The notes beneath the pieces were generated by a model. It saw nothing but the letters and a program-made list of their open reading frames with translations. It was not told where the DNA came from and did no database searches. The position numbers and the translations under genes are program-made. Positions 45,333 through 58,050 of a DNA stretch of 64,000 bases are shown here, in pieces. Source of the DNA: Cryobacterium sp. MP_M3. Lineage in GTDB: Bacteria > Actinomycetota > Actinomycetes > Actinomycetales > Microbacteriaceae. The number at the start of each line of letters is the position of its first letter. Position 1 is the first letter of the stretch. The stretch lies in the NCBI RefSeq assembly GCF_015752155.1, contig NZ_JADOVI010000003.1, positions 124,001 through 188,000 on the forward strand, in the 5' to 3' direction.

Positions 45333-45369
45333 TCGGGAGTCGGATAGCGGGGAACGGCCGGGCCGTGAG

Positions 45370-46650
45370 TCAGAACGGAGGGTCGTCGGGGAGGTCAGGC
45401 GCGGCTGTTTCTGGCGCCCCTGCTGTCGGCGGCCCGGTCGGCAGGACGGTGGCGGGTTCGGTGACGAAGTCCCGCCCGGTCGGGGACGTCCAGGTCAGGA
45501 TCCCGCCGGGTTTCTGGGCGACGGTCCACCGGGTCTGGGTTTTCAACGCGTGGTTGGGTTTGCACAGGTGGGCGAGGTTGTCGTGCGCGGTCTCGCCGAG
45601 CAACCCCCAGTCATGACTGTGGTCGAGCTCCGCACCCCTCGCGGGACGATTGCAGCCTGGAAAGCGGCAGGTCTCATCGCGCAAGCGGAGGAAGCGGCGC
45701 ATCGCCTTGGGGGTTTTGTACCGGTCCCTCCCGACGGAGAGGATCACCCCGGTCTCCGGGTGGGTGAGCAACCGGGTGAAGCTCGGCGCCCTCGACGCCA
45801 GATCCCGCGCCGTCTCCGGGTCGATCGGCCCGTACCCTTCCAAGTAGCCGGGTTCCTCACTGTGCCCGAGGAGCGTCAGCACCGGCACAGTCACGTGCAC
45901 GGTCGCTTTCACGCCGGTGCCGACACCTGTCGGGGTGACCCCGTGGATCAGCAGGTCACTGAGCACATCGGTGCGGATCTGCGTCAACGTGCGTTCCTCG
46001 CCCGGACCCTGCAGGCTCGCGGCGAGGTCGGTGGCCCGGTGGAAGATCGCCTGCACCAGCTCCGCCCCCGTCGTCAGGAACAACGTCGCCATCCCGTCGG
46101 CCCCGGCCTCCACGGACGAGGTGCGCTTCGCGATCGACTCGGTATGCCGCGCGGTGATCGTCTCCGGGTGCAGCCGTTCCCGCAGCAGCCGGGCCTTGTG
46201 CTTGAGCTTGGCCACAGTGAGGTGCTCGGCCGAGGGCAGCAGGGCCTGTTCGAACGCGGCCAAACCCTCCTCGGGGATCGACCAGGACTGCTGGACTATC
46301 GCCTGCGCGTGCCGGTAGCTGATCCGCCCCTCCGCCAACGCCGCCCGGGTGCCGGGGAGGTCTTCGACCAGGGCCTTACTCTCCGCGAGCAGGGTCTCCG
46401 CGCTGCGTTCCGGGATCCGTAATGTCACGGCCAACTCGCTGGAGAGCTCCCGCTGGGCGATCTCCTCCCGGCTCCACAAGGACTGCGGGCTGAGCGGAAT
46501 CGACGTGGCCTGCGCGACGCTGAACCGGCGGGCCCGATCGACCGCCTCGGCCCGCACCGCGAAGCACCGGGCAATCGCCTTGTCGGCCGCCGCGACCTCG
46601 TCGAAGAGCCGTCCGAGCTGCTGCTGGGTGGTGCTCACCGGGATGGCCAT
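45370..46650 (-). CDS. DUF222-HNH endonuclease (13E12 repeat family)
   Basis: A 426-aa protein with an N-terminal DUF222 helical region (about residues 20-290) and a C-terminal HNH nuclease domain with CRFPGC...ELDHSHDW...NLAHLCKPNH, containing the two Cys pairs and the DH of the HNH core. The family occurs in many copies in actinobacterial genomes and is linked to mobile or repeat-associated DNA. The ATG is 6 nt after TAGTGT (46657-46662), a leaderless start. A group of palindromic repeats lies directly upstream. Confidence 0.93.
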   Translation of the reverse strand: MAIPVSTTQQQLGRLFDEVAAADKAIARCFAVRAEAVDRARRFSVAQATSIPLSPQSLWSREEIAQRELSSELAVTLRIPERSAETLLAESKALVEDLPGTRAALAEGRISYRHAQAIVQQSWSIPEEGLAAFEQALLPSAEHLTVAKLKHKARLLRERLHPETITARHTESIAKRTSSVEAGADGMATLFLTTGAELVQAIFHRATDLAASLQGPGEERTLTQIRTDVLSDLLIHGVTPTGVGTGVKATVHVTVPVLTLLGHSEEPGYLEGYGPIDPETARDLASRAPSFTRLLTHPETGVILSVGRDRYKTPKAMRRFLRLRDETCRFPGCNRPARGAELDHSHDWGLLGETAHDNLAHLCKPNHALKTQTRWTVAQKPGGILTWTSPTGRDFVTEPATVLPTGPPTAGAPETAAPDLPDDPPF

Positions 46651-46755
46651 ACCCGCACACTACGACCAGCCACCGACATTCCCCGGGGCACAACCGGACC
46701 TCGCGATTGGGTGTGGATAAGCTGATCAAACCCGTTTTGTGGAGGACAAGTCCAG

Positions 46756-46839
46756 GGTGATTTCGACAAGCTCAATCACCGGGAACGGCGGTCGAGCCTG
46801 TCGAGACCCGGTGGGGTGATTTCGACAAGCTCAATCACC
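46756..46839. repeat. Cluster of REP-like palindromes
   Basis: Two identical 25-nt copies (46756-46780 and 46815-46839) begin GGTGATT and end AATCACC, so each can form a hairpin; the centre reads TCGACAAGCTC. Between them lies an inverted half-site GGTCGAGCCTGTCGAGACC (46790-46808). It fills the intergenic space between the HNH gene and the VIT1 gene and belongs to the same repeat family as the sequence inside mnmA. Confidence 0.85.
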
Positions 46840-46862
46840 CGGATGGAGGGAGACGGGCCAGA

Positions 46863-47966
46863 TCAGGCCATCGACGTGCCGAAGAGCAGTCCGAGCAGGT
46901 AGGTGACGCCGGCGGCGCCGAAGCCGATCAGCAGCTGTCGGAGGGCGCGCCGCAGCGGCGGTCCGCCGGAGAGCAGCCCGACGATCGCACCCGTGGCCAG
47001 CAGGGCGAGGCCGACGAGCACGGCCGCCACGATGATCGCCGCCGCCCCGCTGAGCCCGAACAGGTAGGGCAGGACGGGCAGGATCGCCCCGGAGGCGAAG
47101 AAACAGAAACTCGACGTTGCCGCGCCGAGGCCGGTGCCGATCGCCTCGTGCTCGTCGACCGCGGGCGAGAGACCGCCCCGGGGAGCGACTTCGACCGGGC
47201 CCGTGGCGATGGCCACCGTGCGCAGCACCTCACGGGCGTGCACCTCGGCCCGCTCCGCGGTCATTCCCTGCGCCCGGTAGACCAGGGTCAGTTCGTTGGC
47301 CGCAAGGTCGAGGTGGGACAAAACCGTTCGGGTCGCCGGGTTCGGGGTGGACGCTTCGAGCAGTTCCCGCTGTGAGCGCACAGACACGTACTCCCCCGCT
47401 CCCATCGACAGGGCGCCGGCGAGCAGCCCGGCGATGCCGGTGAACAGGATTGTGGCCGTCGGAACCCCAGTGGCCCCGATTCCGAGCACCAGGGCCAGGT
47501 TGCTCACCAGGCCGTCGTTGATGCCGAAGACCGCGGCACGGAAGGTTCCGGCCAGCCGCTGGCGACCGCGGGCCGCGAGGCCGCGCACGACCTCCTCGTG
47601 GATGCGTTCGTCCGCCGCCATCGTGCTGGTGGCATCCGCGTCGTCATCGTAGGGCGAACGGGACTCGGCCCGCTGGGCCAGGGCGAGCACGAACACCGAG
47701 CCGAACCGGCGGGCCAGGAAACCGAGGAAGCGGGTGCGCATGGCGCCGCGCCGGGGCGTCCCGGCCTGGTCTCCGAGAAGCCCCCTCCAGTGCGCTTCGT
47801 GGCGGCCCTCCGCCTCGGCGAGGGCGAGCAGGATTTCCTTCTCCTCGCCGGTGCGGCGCGCGGCCAGGTCGCGGTAGACCGCGGCCTCGGCCTGTTCGTC
47901 AGCCAGATACTGTCGCCAGCGACGGATGTCCGCAGCGCCGGCCGGGCGCTCGTGGGTCACGCTCAT
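46863..47966 (-). CDS. VIT1/CCC1-family iron transporter with N-terminal ferritin-like domain
   Basis: A 367-aa protein. Residues about 1-145 form a rubrerythrin/ferritin-like helix bundle with Glu- and His-rich motifs (EQAEAAVYRDLAARRTG, EAEGRHEAHW), followed by the VIT1 membrane domain (about 150-365) with five helices and the conserved FGINDGLVSNLALVLG and MGAGEYVSVRSQRE. Fused proteins of this type (MbfA-like) export iron or manganese and use the ferritin part as sensor or oxidase. It overlaps the small gene upstream by four bases and so is coupled to the gatB operon. Confidence 0.9.
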   Translation of the reverse strand: MSVTHERPAGAADIRRWRQYLADEQAEAAVYRDLAARRTGEEKEILLALAEAEGRHEAHWRGLLGDQAGTPRRGAMRTRFLGFLARRFGSVFVLALAQRAESRSPYDDDADATSTMAADERIHEEVVRGLAARGRQRLAGTFRAAVFGINDGLVSNLALVLGIGATGVPTATILFTGIAGLLAGALSMGAGEYVSVRSQRELLEASTPNPATRTVLSHLDLAANELTLVYRAQGMTAERAEVHAREVLRTVAIATGPVEVAPRGGLSPAVDEHEAIGTGLGAATSSFCFFASGAILPVLPYLFGLSGAAAIIVAAVLVGLALLATGAIVGLLSGGPPLRRALRQLLIGFGAAGVTYLLGLLFGTSMA

Positions 47967-48262
47967 GCTTCCGGCGCCGCTTCGAGGTGACTCTGCGTCA
48001 CCCGGGCTGACTCGTGCGGGCCCGACCCGTCGAGCCCGTAGAACGGTTCGTCGAATTGCACGACCCAGACCGCCTCGCGCAGGGTCACCGGGGCGTAGAG
48101 CGCGGCGCCTTCCATGTCGCCACCGGCCACGATCACCCCGCTCGGGTCCGGTGCGTCGGAATCCGGGTAGTTGCCGCGGTCGAGCCGCACCACGACCTGG
48201 ACTCCCACGCCGAACCCGGTTCGCCCGGGTCCGGCCGGCCGCTGCTTCTTTCCGAATGCCAT
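47963..48262 (-). CDS. Conserved small hypothetical protein downstream of gatB
   Basis: A 99-aa soluble protein, with a basic start (MAFGKKQRP) and Gly-rich first third, then beta-rich sequence with VVRLDRGNYPDSDAPDPSG. Its ATG overlaps the gatB stop and its own stop overlaps the VIT1 start, so it links gatCAB to the iron transporter. The family is unnamed; I cannot assign a role. Confidence 0.7.
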   Translation of the reverse strand: MAFGKKQRPAGPGRTGFGVGVQVVVRLDRGNYPDSDAPDPSGVIVAGGDMEGAALYAPVTLREAVWVVQFDEPFYGLDGSGPHESARVTQSHLEAAPEA

Positions 48263-49767
48263 TACTCCGCCGTTCCGGCTCTCTCCAGCACGAGCTCGCG
48301 CACCCGTGCGGCATCCGCCTGGCCGCGCATGGCTTTCATGACGGCACCGATCACGGCGCCGGCGGCCTGCACCTTGCCGTCGCGGATCTTCGCGAGCACG
48401 TCGGGCTGCGCGGCCAGGGCCTCGTCGATCGCGGCGATGAGCGCGCCGTCGTCCGATACGACCGCGAGGCCGCGCAGTTCGACGACCTCGAGCGGGGTGC
48501 CCTCGCCGGCGATGACGCCCTCGAGCACCTGGCGAGCCAGGCGGTCGGTGAGCGTTCCGGCCACGACGAGTTCGATCAGCGCTGCAACCTGCACGGGGTG
48601 CACGAGGGAGTCGGCGGCCACGCCGGCCACGTTCGCGAGCCTGGCCACCTCACCGGTCCACCACTTGCGGGCGGCCTGGGCTGCCGAGCCGGCGGCGATG
48701 GTGGCCTCGACGGCGTCGAGCAGGTCGGAGTTGACGACGTCCTGGAACTCCAGGTTCGCGAAGCCCCAATTGGCCTGGAGACGTTTGCGGCGGGCGGCCG
48801 GGGGCTCCGGCAGGGTGGCACGAAGCTCCTCGACCCATTCGCGCGACGGCGCGACGGGCACGAGGTCGGGCTCGGGGAAGTAGCGGTAGTCGTCGGCATC
48901 CGACTTGGGCCGGCCGGCGGAGGTGATGCCGGTGTCCTCGTGCCAGTGCCTGGTCTCCTGGGTGATCGTTCCGCCCGCGGCCAGCAGCGCCGCCTGGCGC
49001 TGGATCTCGTAGCGCACGGCGCGCTCGACCGAACGGAGCGAGTTCACGTTCTTGGTCTCGGTGCGCGTGCCCAGGATGTTCGAGCCGCGGGGGCGGAGCG
49101 AGACGTTGGCGTCGCAGCGCACGTTTCCCTCCTCCATCCGGGCGTTGGAGACGCCGAGGCCCTTCACGATCTCGCGGATCGCGGCCACGTAGGTGCGCCC
49201 GATCTCCGGGGAGTCGGCCTCGCCGCCCTCGATCATCTGGGTGACGATCTCGACCAGCGGCACTCCGCCGCGGTTGTAGTCCACGAGCGAGTAGTCGGCA
49301 CCCTGGATGCGGCCGGTCGCGCCGCCGACATGGGTCAGCTTTCCGGCGTCGTCCTCCATGTGGGCGCGTTCGATGTCGACCGTGACCAGGCGGCCGCTTT
49401 CGAGCTCGATCGTGAGTTGCCCGTTGAACGCGATCGGCTCGTCGTACTGCGAGGTCTGGAAGTTCTTCGCGGTGTCCGGGTAGAAGTAGTTCTTGCGGGC
49501 GAAGCGGGAGTACTCGGCGATCTCGCAGCCGAGGGCGAGGCCCAGGCGGATGCTCGACTCGATCGCCTTCGCGTTCACCTGCGGGAGCCCGCCCGGCAGG
49601 CCGAGGCAGGTCGGGCAGGTGTTCGTGTTGGCACCCTGGCCGAATTCGTTGGCACAGCCGCAGAACATCTTGGTCTTGGTGTTGAGTTCGACGTGCACCT
49701 CGAAGCCGAGCACCGGCTCGAACAGTTCGAGGGCCTTGTCGTAGTCCATCAGTTCGGCCTTTTTCAT
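48262..49767 (-). CDS. gatB: Asp/Glu-tRNA amidotransferase subunit B
   Basis: A 501-aa GatB. The N-terminal cradle has [16 protein letters not shown] and the zinc-binding-type CGC...CPTCLGLPG region; the kinase-like part includes [14 protein letters not shown] and [11 protein letters not shown]; the C-terminal YqeY-like helical domain ends the protein. It phosphorylates and helps amidate Glu-tRNA(Gln) or Asp-tRNA(Asn). The ATG starts [13 protein letters not shown]; its first base overlaps the gatA stop (TGATG). Confidence 0.96.
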   Translation of the reverse strand: MKKAELMDYDKALELFEPVLGFEVHVELNTKTKMFCGCANEFGQGANTNTCPTCLGLPGGLPQVNAKAIESSIRLGLALGCEIAEYSRFARKNYFYPDTAKNFQTSQYDEPIAFNGQLTIELESGRLVTVDIERAHMEDDAGKLTHVGGATGRIQGADYSLVDYNRGGVPLVEIVTQMIEGGEADSPEIGRTYVAAIREIVKGLGVSNARMEEGNVRCDANVSLRPRGSNILGTRTETKNVNSLRSVERAVRYEIQRQAALLAAGGTITQETRHWHEDTGITSAGRPKSDADDYRYFPEPDLVPVAPSREWVEELRATLPEPPAARRKRLQANWGFANLEFQDVVNSDLLDAVEATIAAGSAAQAARKWWTGEVARLANVAGVAADSLVHPVQVAALIELVVAGTLTDRLARQVLEGVIAGEGTPLEVVELRGLAVVSDDGALIAAIDEALAAQPDVLAKIRDGKVQAAGAVIGAVMKAMRGQADAARVRELVLERAGTAE

Positions 49768-51314
49768 CAGACGACTCCCTCTTCGCTGGCGAACATTTCG
49801 GTGGGCGCGAGTTCGGGCGCCTGGCTGAGCAGGGTGTGCCCCCAGGTCGCTTCGAGCAGGCGCTCGACGGCGGCCCCGAAGGTGTACAGGCGGGCATCCA
49901 GTTTCGCCGGCGCCATGATCTGCAGGCCGACGGGCAGCCCGTCCTCGGGCGCGAGCCCCATCGGAAGGCTCATCCCCGGCACTCCGGCGAGGTTCGCCGG
50001 GATGGTGGTGACATCGTTGAGGTACATCGCCATCGGGTCGGTCATCTTCTCCCCGAATTTGAAGGCCGTGGTGGGCGCGCTCGGCGACACCAGCACGTCG
50101 ACCTGGGCGAAGGCCGCGTCGAAGTCGCGCTGGATGAGGGTGCGCACCTTCTGGGCGCTGCCGTAGTACGCGTCGTAGTAGCCGGCGCTCAGGGCGTAGG
50201 TGCCGAGGATGATGCGGCGCTTGACCTCGGGGCCGAAGCCGGCGTCGCGGGTGGCCGCCATCACCCGCTCGCTGGTGAGAGGACCTTCGGCCGGGTTGAC
50301 CCGGATGCCGAAGCGCACCGAGTCGAACCGGGCCAGGTTGCTCGACGCCTCCGCGGGCAGGATCAGGTAGTACGCGGCGATCGCATACTCGAAGTTGGGC
50401 GCGCTGACCTGCACGATCTCCGCGCCGGCCTTGGCGAGGAGGGCGAGCGTCTCTTCGAAGCGCTGCTTGACGCCGGGCTGGAATCCCTCGCCGGCGAGCT
50501 CCTTGATCACGCCGACGCGCACGCCCTTCAGGGCGCCGTCGGCCAGTCCGGCGCGGGCGGCGGCGGCCATCGACGGCCAGGAGTCGGTGAGCGACGTCGA
50601 GTCGAGCGGGTCGTGCCCGCCGATCACATCGTGCAGAAGGGCCGCGTCGTAGACCGTGCGGGTGACGGGGCCGACCTGGTCGAGCGAGGACGCGAGCGCG
50701 ATCGAGCCATAGCGTGACACTCCGCCGTAGGTGGGCTTGACGCCGACCGAGCCGGTGACGGCAGCCGGCTGGCGGATGGAACCGCCGGTGTCGCTCCCGA
50801 GGGCGAGGGGCGCCTCGAAGGAACTCACCGCGGCGGCGGAGCCGCCTCCCGACCCGCCGGGGATCCGGTCCAGGTCCCACGGGTTGTGAGTCGGGCCGTA
50901 GGCGGAGAACTCGGTCGACGAGCCCATCGCGAACTCGTCCATGTTGGTCTTGCCGAGGGGAATCAGCCCCGCGTCGCGCACGCGGCGCACGACGGTGGCG
51001 TCGTAGGGCGGGATCCAGCCCTCGAGGATCTTGGAGCCGGCCGTGGACGGCATGTCCTGGGTGGCGAGCACGTCCTTGATGGCGATCGGCACCCCGGCGA
51101 GCGGGCCGAGGACGTCGCCGGCGGCGCGGCGGGCGTCGATCCGGGCCGCGGTGGCGAGGGCGGCATCCCTGGCCACGTGGAGGAAGGCGTGCACGTCGGT
51201 GTCGATGGCCGCGATGTGGTCGAGGTGGGCGCGCGTCACTTCGACGGAGCTCACCGATCGGTCGGCGAGCAGGCCGGACAGGTCGGCGGCGGACAGCTTG
51301 ATCAGGTTGGTCAT
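49767..51314 (-). CDS. gatA: Asp/Glu-tRNA amidotransferase subunit A
   Basis: A 515-aa amidase-signature enzyme. The catalytic Lys is in [10 protein letters not shown] (about residue 83), the cis-Ser lies in the SGGGSAAAV stretch and the nucleophilic Ser in [12 protein letters not shown]. It releases ammonia from glutamine or asparagine for GatB. The ATG 2 nt after gatC is taken because GAGGAG is correctly spaced from it; a GTG two codons earlier would abut the site. It is the middle gene of gatCAB. Confidence 0.96.
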   Translation of the reverse strand: MTNLIKLSAADLSGLLADRSVSSVEVTRAHLDHIAAIDTDVHAFLHVARDAALATAARIDARRAAGDVLGPLAGVPIAIKDVLATQDMPSTAGSKILEGWIPPYDATVVRRVRDAGLIPLGKTNMDEFAMGSSTEFSAYGPTHNPWDLDRIPGGSGGGSAAAVSSFEAPLALGSDTGGSIRQPAAVTGSVGVKPTYGGVSRYGSIALASSLDQVGPVTRTVYDAALLHDVIGGHDPLDSTSLTDSWPSMAAAARAGLADGALKGVRVGVIKELAGEGFQPGVKQRFEETLALLAKAGAEIVQVSAPNFEYAIAAYYLILPAEASSNLARFDSVRFGIRVNPAEGPLTSERVMAATRDAGFGPEVKRRIILGTYALSAGYYDAYYGSAQKVRTLIQRDFDAAFAQVDVLVSPSAPTTAFKFGEKMTDPMAMYLNDVTTIPANLAGVPGMSLPMGLAPEDGLPVGLQIMAPAKLDARLYTFGAAVERLLEATWGHTLLSQAPELAPTEMFASEEGVV

Positions 51315-51316
51315 GG

Positions 51317-51613
51317 TCACTCCTCGTCCAGGATCGCGGGCACTCGGAACTTGTCGCCGTCGTGGTCGGGCGCGCCGGAGAGCGCCTGTTCGACGGTGAG
51401 CGAGGGAACGACCGTGTCGGGGCGGAAAACGTTGGTCAGCGGCATCGGGTGGCTGGTCGCCGGAACGTCGGGGGTGGCCACTTCGGCCACCTTCGCGACG
51501 GAATCGACGATCTGGCCGAGTTCCGTGGTGAGGCGGTTGATCTCCTCCGGGCTGAGGTCGATCCGGGCAAGGTTGGCCAAATGCGCTACCTGCTCGGCCG
51601 TGATTTCAGACAT
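51317..51613 (-). CDS. gatC: Asp/Glu-tRNA amidotransferase subunit C
   Basis: A 98-aa GatC, which wraps around GatA and GatB and stabilises them. The N-terminal [17 protein letters not shown] and the C-terminal FR-P motif ([11 protein letters not shown]) are characteristic. First gene of gatCAB; a GGAG site precedes the ATG and a GATAAT sequence lies shortly upstream as possible -10 box. Confidence 0.93.
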   Translation of the reverse strand: MSEITAEQVAHLANLARIDLSPEEINRLTTELGQIVDSVAKVAEVATPDVPATSHPMPLTNVFRPDTVVPSLTVEQALSGAPDHDGDKFRVPAILDEE

Positions 51614-51649
51614 GTTGCTCCGATTATCGTCGAGGTGGATTCCCCAATT

Positions 51650-53062
51650 CTATTCGGAGCCGTTGGTGACCAGATCCGCGTTGTCCGTTCCGATCAGGGC
51701 CATGTTGTGCAGCGACTCGCTGCCCCGGTCGAAATATCCGTTGTGGCCGAGCGAACCGGCGAGCCAGGTTCCGGTGAGCCGGTCGTGCGCTCCGAACACG
51801 CCCAGCGGCCGGGCGCCGTACGATTCCGCACCCGGGTCGCTGCCGAAGAACGCGCTGTTGACCGCCGGGTCCCAGTCGGCCTTGCCCACGAAGACGTTGC
51901 CGTTGGCCACGCTCAGGCTGTCCACGGACTGGATCTGACTGCCCGGTGAACCGACCAGAACCAGCGCGTCGACCTCGAACGATCCGCGGGACAAGGCCGT
52001 GAGCGCGACCGTCGAGCCGTAGGAGTGCGCGAACACCGAGACGAAGGGCTGGTCGCCGGCACGGTCCGAACGGATGCCCTGCGAGTACTTCTCGAGGAAG
52101 TCGGCGCCCGCGACGGCGTGGTCGAGGCCCCCGACGCTGAACAGGTCCGGGGCTTCGTAGCCGATCCACGACACGACGGCGATGCTGGCGGCGACAGAGC
52201 CTCGGGCACTCGCGGCCCGCTCGGCGAGGACTGCGCGCTGCTCCGCGTACAGGGCTTCCGCTGTCGCGGTCCAGTTCACGATCTGGGGTTCGACCCCGTA
52301 GTTCATGCCCGGCACCAGATAGCTGACGAATGCGGCGGTGTCCGGGTTGCCGAGGGCGATGGCGGCCCGGCCTCCCGCCACAGTGTCGAGGAGGATCAGG
52401 GATCGCCGGGGACCTCCGTCGGTTGGGCGGAGAGCGGCCTGCACATGGGTCAGGATGGCGCGCTCACGCGTGGCGGCCTCCCGGGACGCGTCGTCGAGCG
52501 TGCCGGCGAGCCGGCGATCCACCGCGGCCAGGCTCTGGCCCAGGTAGCGGGCGTTGGCCCGCCCGCGTTCGCGGAAGGGTATCCCGTCGAGGTTGCCGAC
52601 CAGCCGCGGCGCCCCGGCGAGGAGGGACGACCGCTCGGTGCCCTCCAGTCCGGTCCACCACCCGGTGACCTCGGTTGCGGCGGGGGGCACGGCCAGCAGG
52701 GAGTCGACCTGCCCGGGGAACTCGGCGACGAAGGTGGAGATGTCGCCGACGGACAGCCGTGAGAGGCCGGCGAGGAGGCTGGCTCCCGACATCCGTCGCA
52801 CGGAATCGAGAGTGCCGTCCGCGCCCTCGACCAGTGAGGCCGCCGGTTGCACGGAGATGGCCGGTTGCCCGGCGCCGGGCTCCCCGGAGGCCGCGAGGTC
52901 CAGTCGGAGCGGCGCGGAAAGGATGACGACGCCCCCCGGGGCCGGGGCGGCCGAGACCCGGGCGCTCACCGCCGGGGGCGTGAGCGAGTGCACCCCGAGG
53001 GGCTCACTGACCGTGTGGAAGGTCAGTGAGGCGGATATCAGTGCCGCCGCCGCTAAGAGCAA
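51650..53062 (-). CDS. Exported alpha/beta-hydrolase (DUF1023)
   Basis: A 470-aa protein with an N-terminal hydrophobic segment (about 1-20) acting as signal or anchor, a linker region and a C-terminal alpha/beta-hydrolase fold of the DUF1023 family. The nucleophile elbow is AHSYGS and the motif FGAHDRLTG and the late GHNGYFDRGSESLHN (His) complete a catalytic triad. Substrates are unknown, perhaps cell envelope esters. The TTG start is the first in-frame codon at the signal sequence; its ribosome site is poor, so the exact start is unsure. It is convergent with gatC's promoter on one side and divergent from padR. Confidence 0.8.
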   Translation of the reverse strand: MLLAAAALISASLTFHTVSEPLGVHSLTPPAVSARVSAAPAPGGVVILSAPLRLDLAASGEPGAGQPAISVQPAASLVEGADGTLDSVRRMSGASLLAGLSRLSVGDISTFVAEFPGQVDSLLAVPPAATEVTGWWTGLEGTERSSLLAGAPRLVGNLDGIPFRERGRANARYLGQSLAAVDRRLAGTLDDASREAATRERAILTHVQAALRPTDGGPRRSLILLDTVAGGRAAIALGNPDTAAFVSYLVPGMNYGVEPQIVNWTATAEALYAEQRAVLAERAASARGSVAASIAVVSWIGYEAPDLFSVGGLDHAVAGADFLEKYSQGIRSDRAGDQPFVSVFAHSYGSTVALTALSRGSFEVDALVLVGSPGSQIQSVDSLSVANGNVFVGKADWDPAVNSAFFGSDPGAESYGARPLGVFGAHDRLTGTWLAGSLGHNGYFDRGSESLHNMALIGTDNADLVTNGSE

Positions 53063-53216
53063 ACTCGGTTACGTCCCCTCACGAACACCGAGCAGTCGGG
53101 TAGCTCGACGTGAAACACAAGGCCTGCCTACTCAGAGTACTGAAACGGGGGCCCGGTTGACGGGTTGCGATCCCCCAATAAAGGGGTGCTTTTTTCCCCG
53201 AATTTTATACTTGCTA

Positions 53217-53248
53217 GGTCTTATATATGCATGGTCTAATATAGGCAT
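53217..53248 (+). promoter_or_regulatory. Tandem 16-bp direct repeat abutting the padR start codon
   Basis: Two copies of a 16-bp unit (GGTCT-W-ATATA-K-GCAT, two differences) follow one another directly, from 53217-53232 and 53233-53248, and the second runs into the padR ATG. The region is AT-rich for this genome. The unit contains TCTAAT-like boxes that could be the -10 element, so the repeat would be well placed as an autoregulatory PadR operator. Confidence 0.6.
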
Positions 53249-53771
53249 GTCACTGAAATTCGCCATCCTCGGGGTTCTCGAGCTGAAACCGCACACGGGC
53301 TACGACCTCAAGAAGACCATTGAAGCCTCTGTCGCCCACTTCTGGTCCGCCGACCAGTCCCAGATCTACCGCACGCTGGCCCTCCTCGTCGCCGACGGTC
53401 TCGCGGAGGTGGAAGTGATCAACCAGGACGGGCGTCCGGACCGGCGCCTGCACCGGATCACCCCGACCGGCCTGGCCGCGCTGCACGAGTGGCTGACCTC
53501 ACCGCTGCCCCCGGAGACCCCGCACGACGCCTTCCTGGTGCGGGTCTTCTACGTCGGCGAACTCGGGATCCCCGCCGCGGCCGCGCTGCTCCAGTCCCGC
53601 CGGGCCGAGGCAGACGCCGTCCTGTCCCGGCTCACCGCCCTGGTCGGGCAGGAAAGCGGGGATCCCGTCGACCTCGCTCACAGGCTCCGGCGCGCCACCC
53701 TCCGGTATGGGATCCGCCACGCCGAGGCCGAGCTGGCCTGGCTGACCGAAACCGTGGAGGCGCTGTCATGA
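53247..53771 (+). CDS. PadR-family transcriptional regulator
   Basis: A 174-aa repressor. The N-terminal winged helix-turn-helix starts MSLKFAILGVLELKPHTGYDL and includes the QIYRTLALLVADGLAE recognition region; the C-terminal part (about 95-174) is the helical dimerisation/ligand arm. PadR proteins often repress a neighbouring detoxification gene and their own promoter. It overlaps the esterase gene as ATGA. No Shine-Dalgarno precedes the ATG, and a 16-bp tandem repeat ends at the start codon. Confidence 0.88.
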   Translation: MSLKFAILGVLELKPHTGYDLKKTIEASVAHFWSADQSQIYRTLALLVADGLAEVEVINQDGRPDRRLHRITPTGLAALHEWLTSPLPPETPHDAFLVRVFYVGELGIPAAAALLQSRRAEADAVLSRLTALVGQESGDPVDLAHRLRRATLRYGIRHAEAELAWLTETVEALS

Positions 53772-54532
53772 GCTACCCCCTCGAACACGGCGCCGAGGCG
53801 ACCGAAACCGACACCATCGTCTTCCTGCACGGCGGGTCCGTCGCGGCCTGGTCCTGGGAGCCCCAGGTCGCCGGCCTCCCCGGCCGCCACCTGCTCACCC
53901 CTGACCTGCCGGGCTTCGGCGCCCGCTCCGACGAGGACTGGCGCTCACTCGCCGAGACCGCCGACGACGTCGCCGCCACCATCGCCGAGCACGCGCACGG
54001 CGGCCGCGCCCACCTGGTCGGGCTCTCCCTCGGCGGCCTCGTGGCGGTGCAGGTGATGGCACGCCATCCCGGCCTGCTGCGCTCCTGCCTCGTCTCGGGC
54101 GTTCCCCTGGACGGCATCCACGGCCTGGCCCGCTTCGTCAACACCCTGCAACTGCGCCTCTGGGGCCGCCCCTGGTACTGGCGCGCGCAGGCGAAGGCCT
54201 TCGGACTGCCCGCGGATGCGGTGACCGTCTTCGTCGAACACGGCCTGGGCATCCGGCCGGACAACGCCGCGCGGGTCTTCGAGGACGTGAACCGCGGCGG
54301 CAGCCCCGAGGGACTGGGCGGCTACCGCGGCCCGCTCCTGGCCGTGGCGGGCGAGAAGGAATCCCGGCTCGTGCGGGACAGCCTGGCCACCCTGCAGACG
54401 CTCCTGCCGCAGACCCGCACCTGGATCGCGCCGGGCATGCACCACGTGTGGAGCATCGAGGACGCGGAGTTGTTCACGCGGATGGTGGCCGGCTGGATCG
54501 ACGACGGAACCCCGCCGGCCGCCGGCCGCTGA
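53768..54532 (+). CDS. Alpha/beta-fold hydrolase co-transcribed with padR
   Basis: A 254-aa serine hydrolase. Landmarks are the oxyanion-hole FLHGGSVAAWSW, the nucleophile elbow GLSLGG (Ser), and the C-terminal GMHHVW with the catalytic His. It is cytosolic with no signal sequence. It overlaps the padR stop by four bases, so the two are co-expressed and the hydrolase is probably what PadR controls. The substrate is unknown; esterase, lactonase or epoxide chemistry are all possible. Confidence 0.85.
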   Translation: MSYPLEHGAEATETDTIVFLHGGSVAAWSWEPQVAGLPGRHLLTPDLPGFGARSDEDWRSLAETADDVAATIAEHAHGGRAHLVGLSLGGLVAVQVMARHPGLLRSCLVSGVPLDGIHGLARFVNTLQLRLWGRPWYWRAQAKAFGLPADAVTVFVEHGLGIRPDNAARVFEDVNRGGSPEGLGGYRGPLLAVAGEKESRLVRDSLATLQTLLPQTRTWIAPGMHHVWSIEDAELFTRMVAGWIDDGTPPAAGR

Positions 54533-54533
54533 G

Positions 54534-57975
<3,442 letters not shown>

Positions 57976-58050
57976 CTGACGAGTGTAATCGGGCCAGGGC
58001 GTTTGGCCAACGCGGGCCTTTCGGCGAACTCAGGCCAGTGAGAGCGCAGG

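Noticed and set aside
57996..58030. GCGTT/AACGC hairpin between the cysteine desulfurase and mnmA considered as attenuator
   Set aside because: The stem is only 5 bp, no T-tract follows, and mnmA has its own promoter box just downstream.
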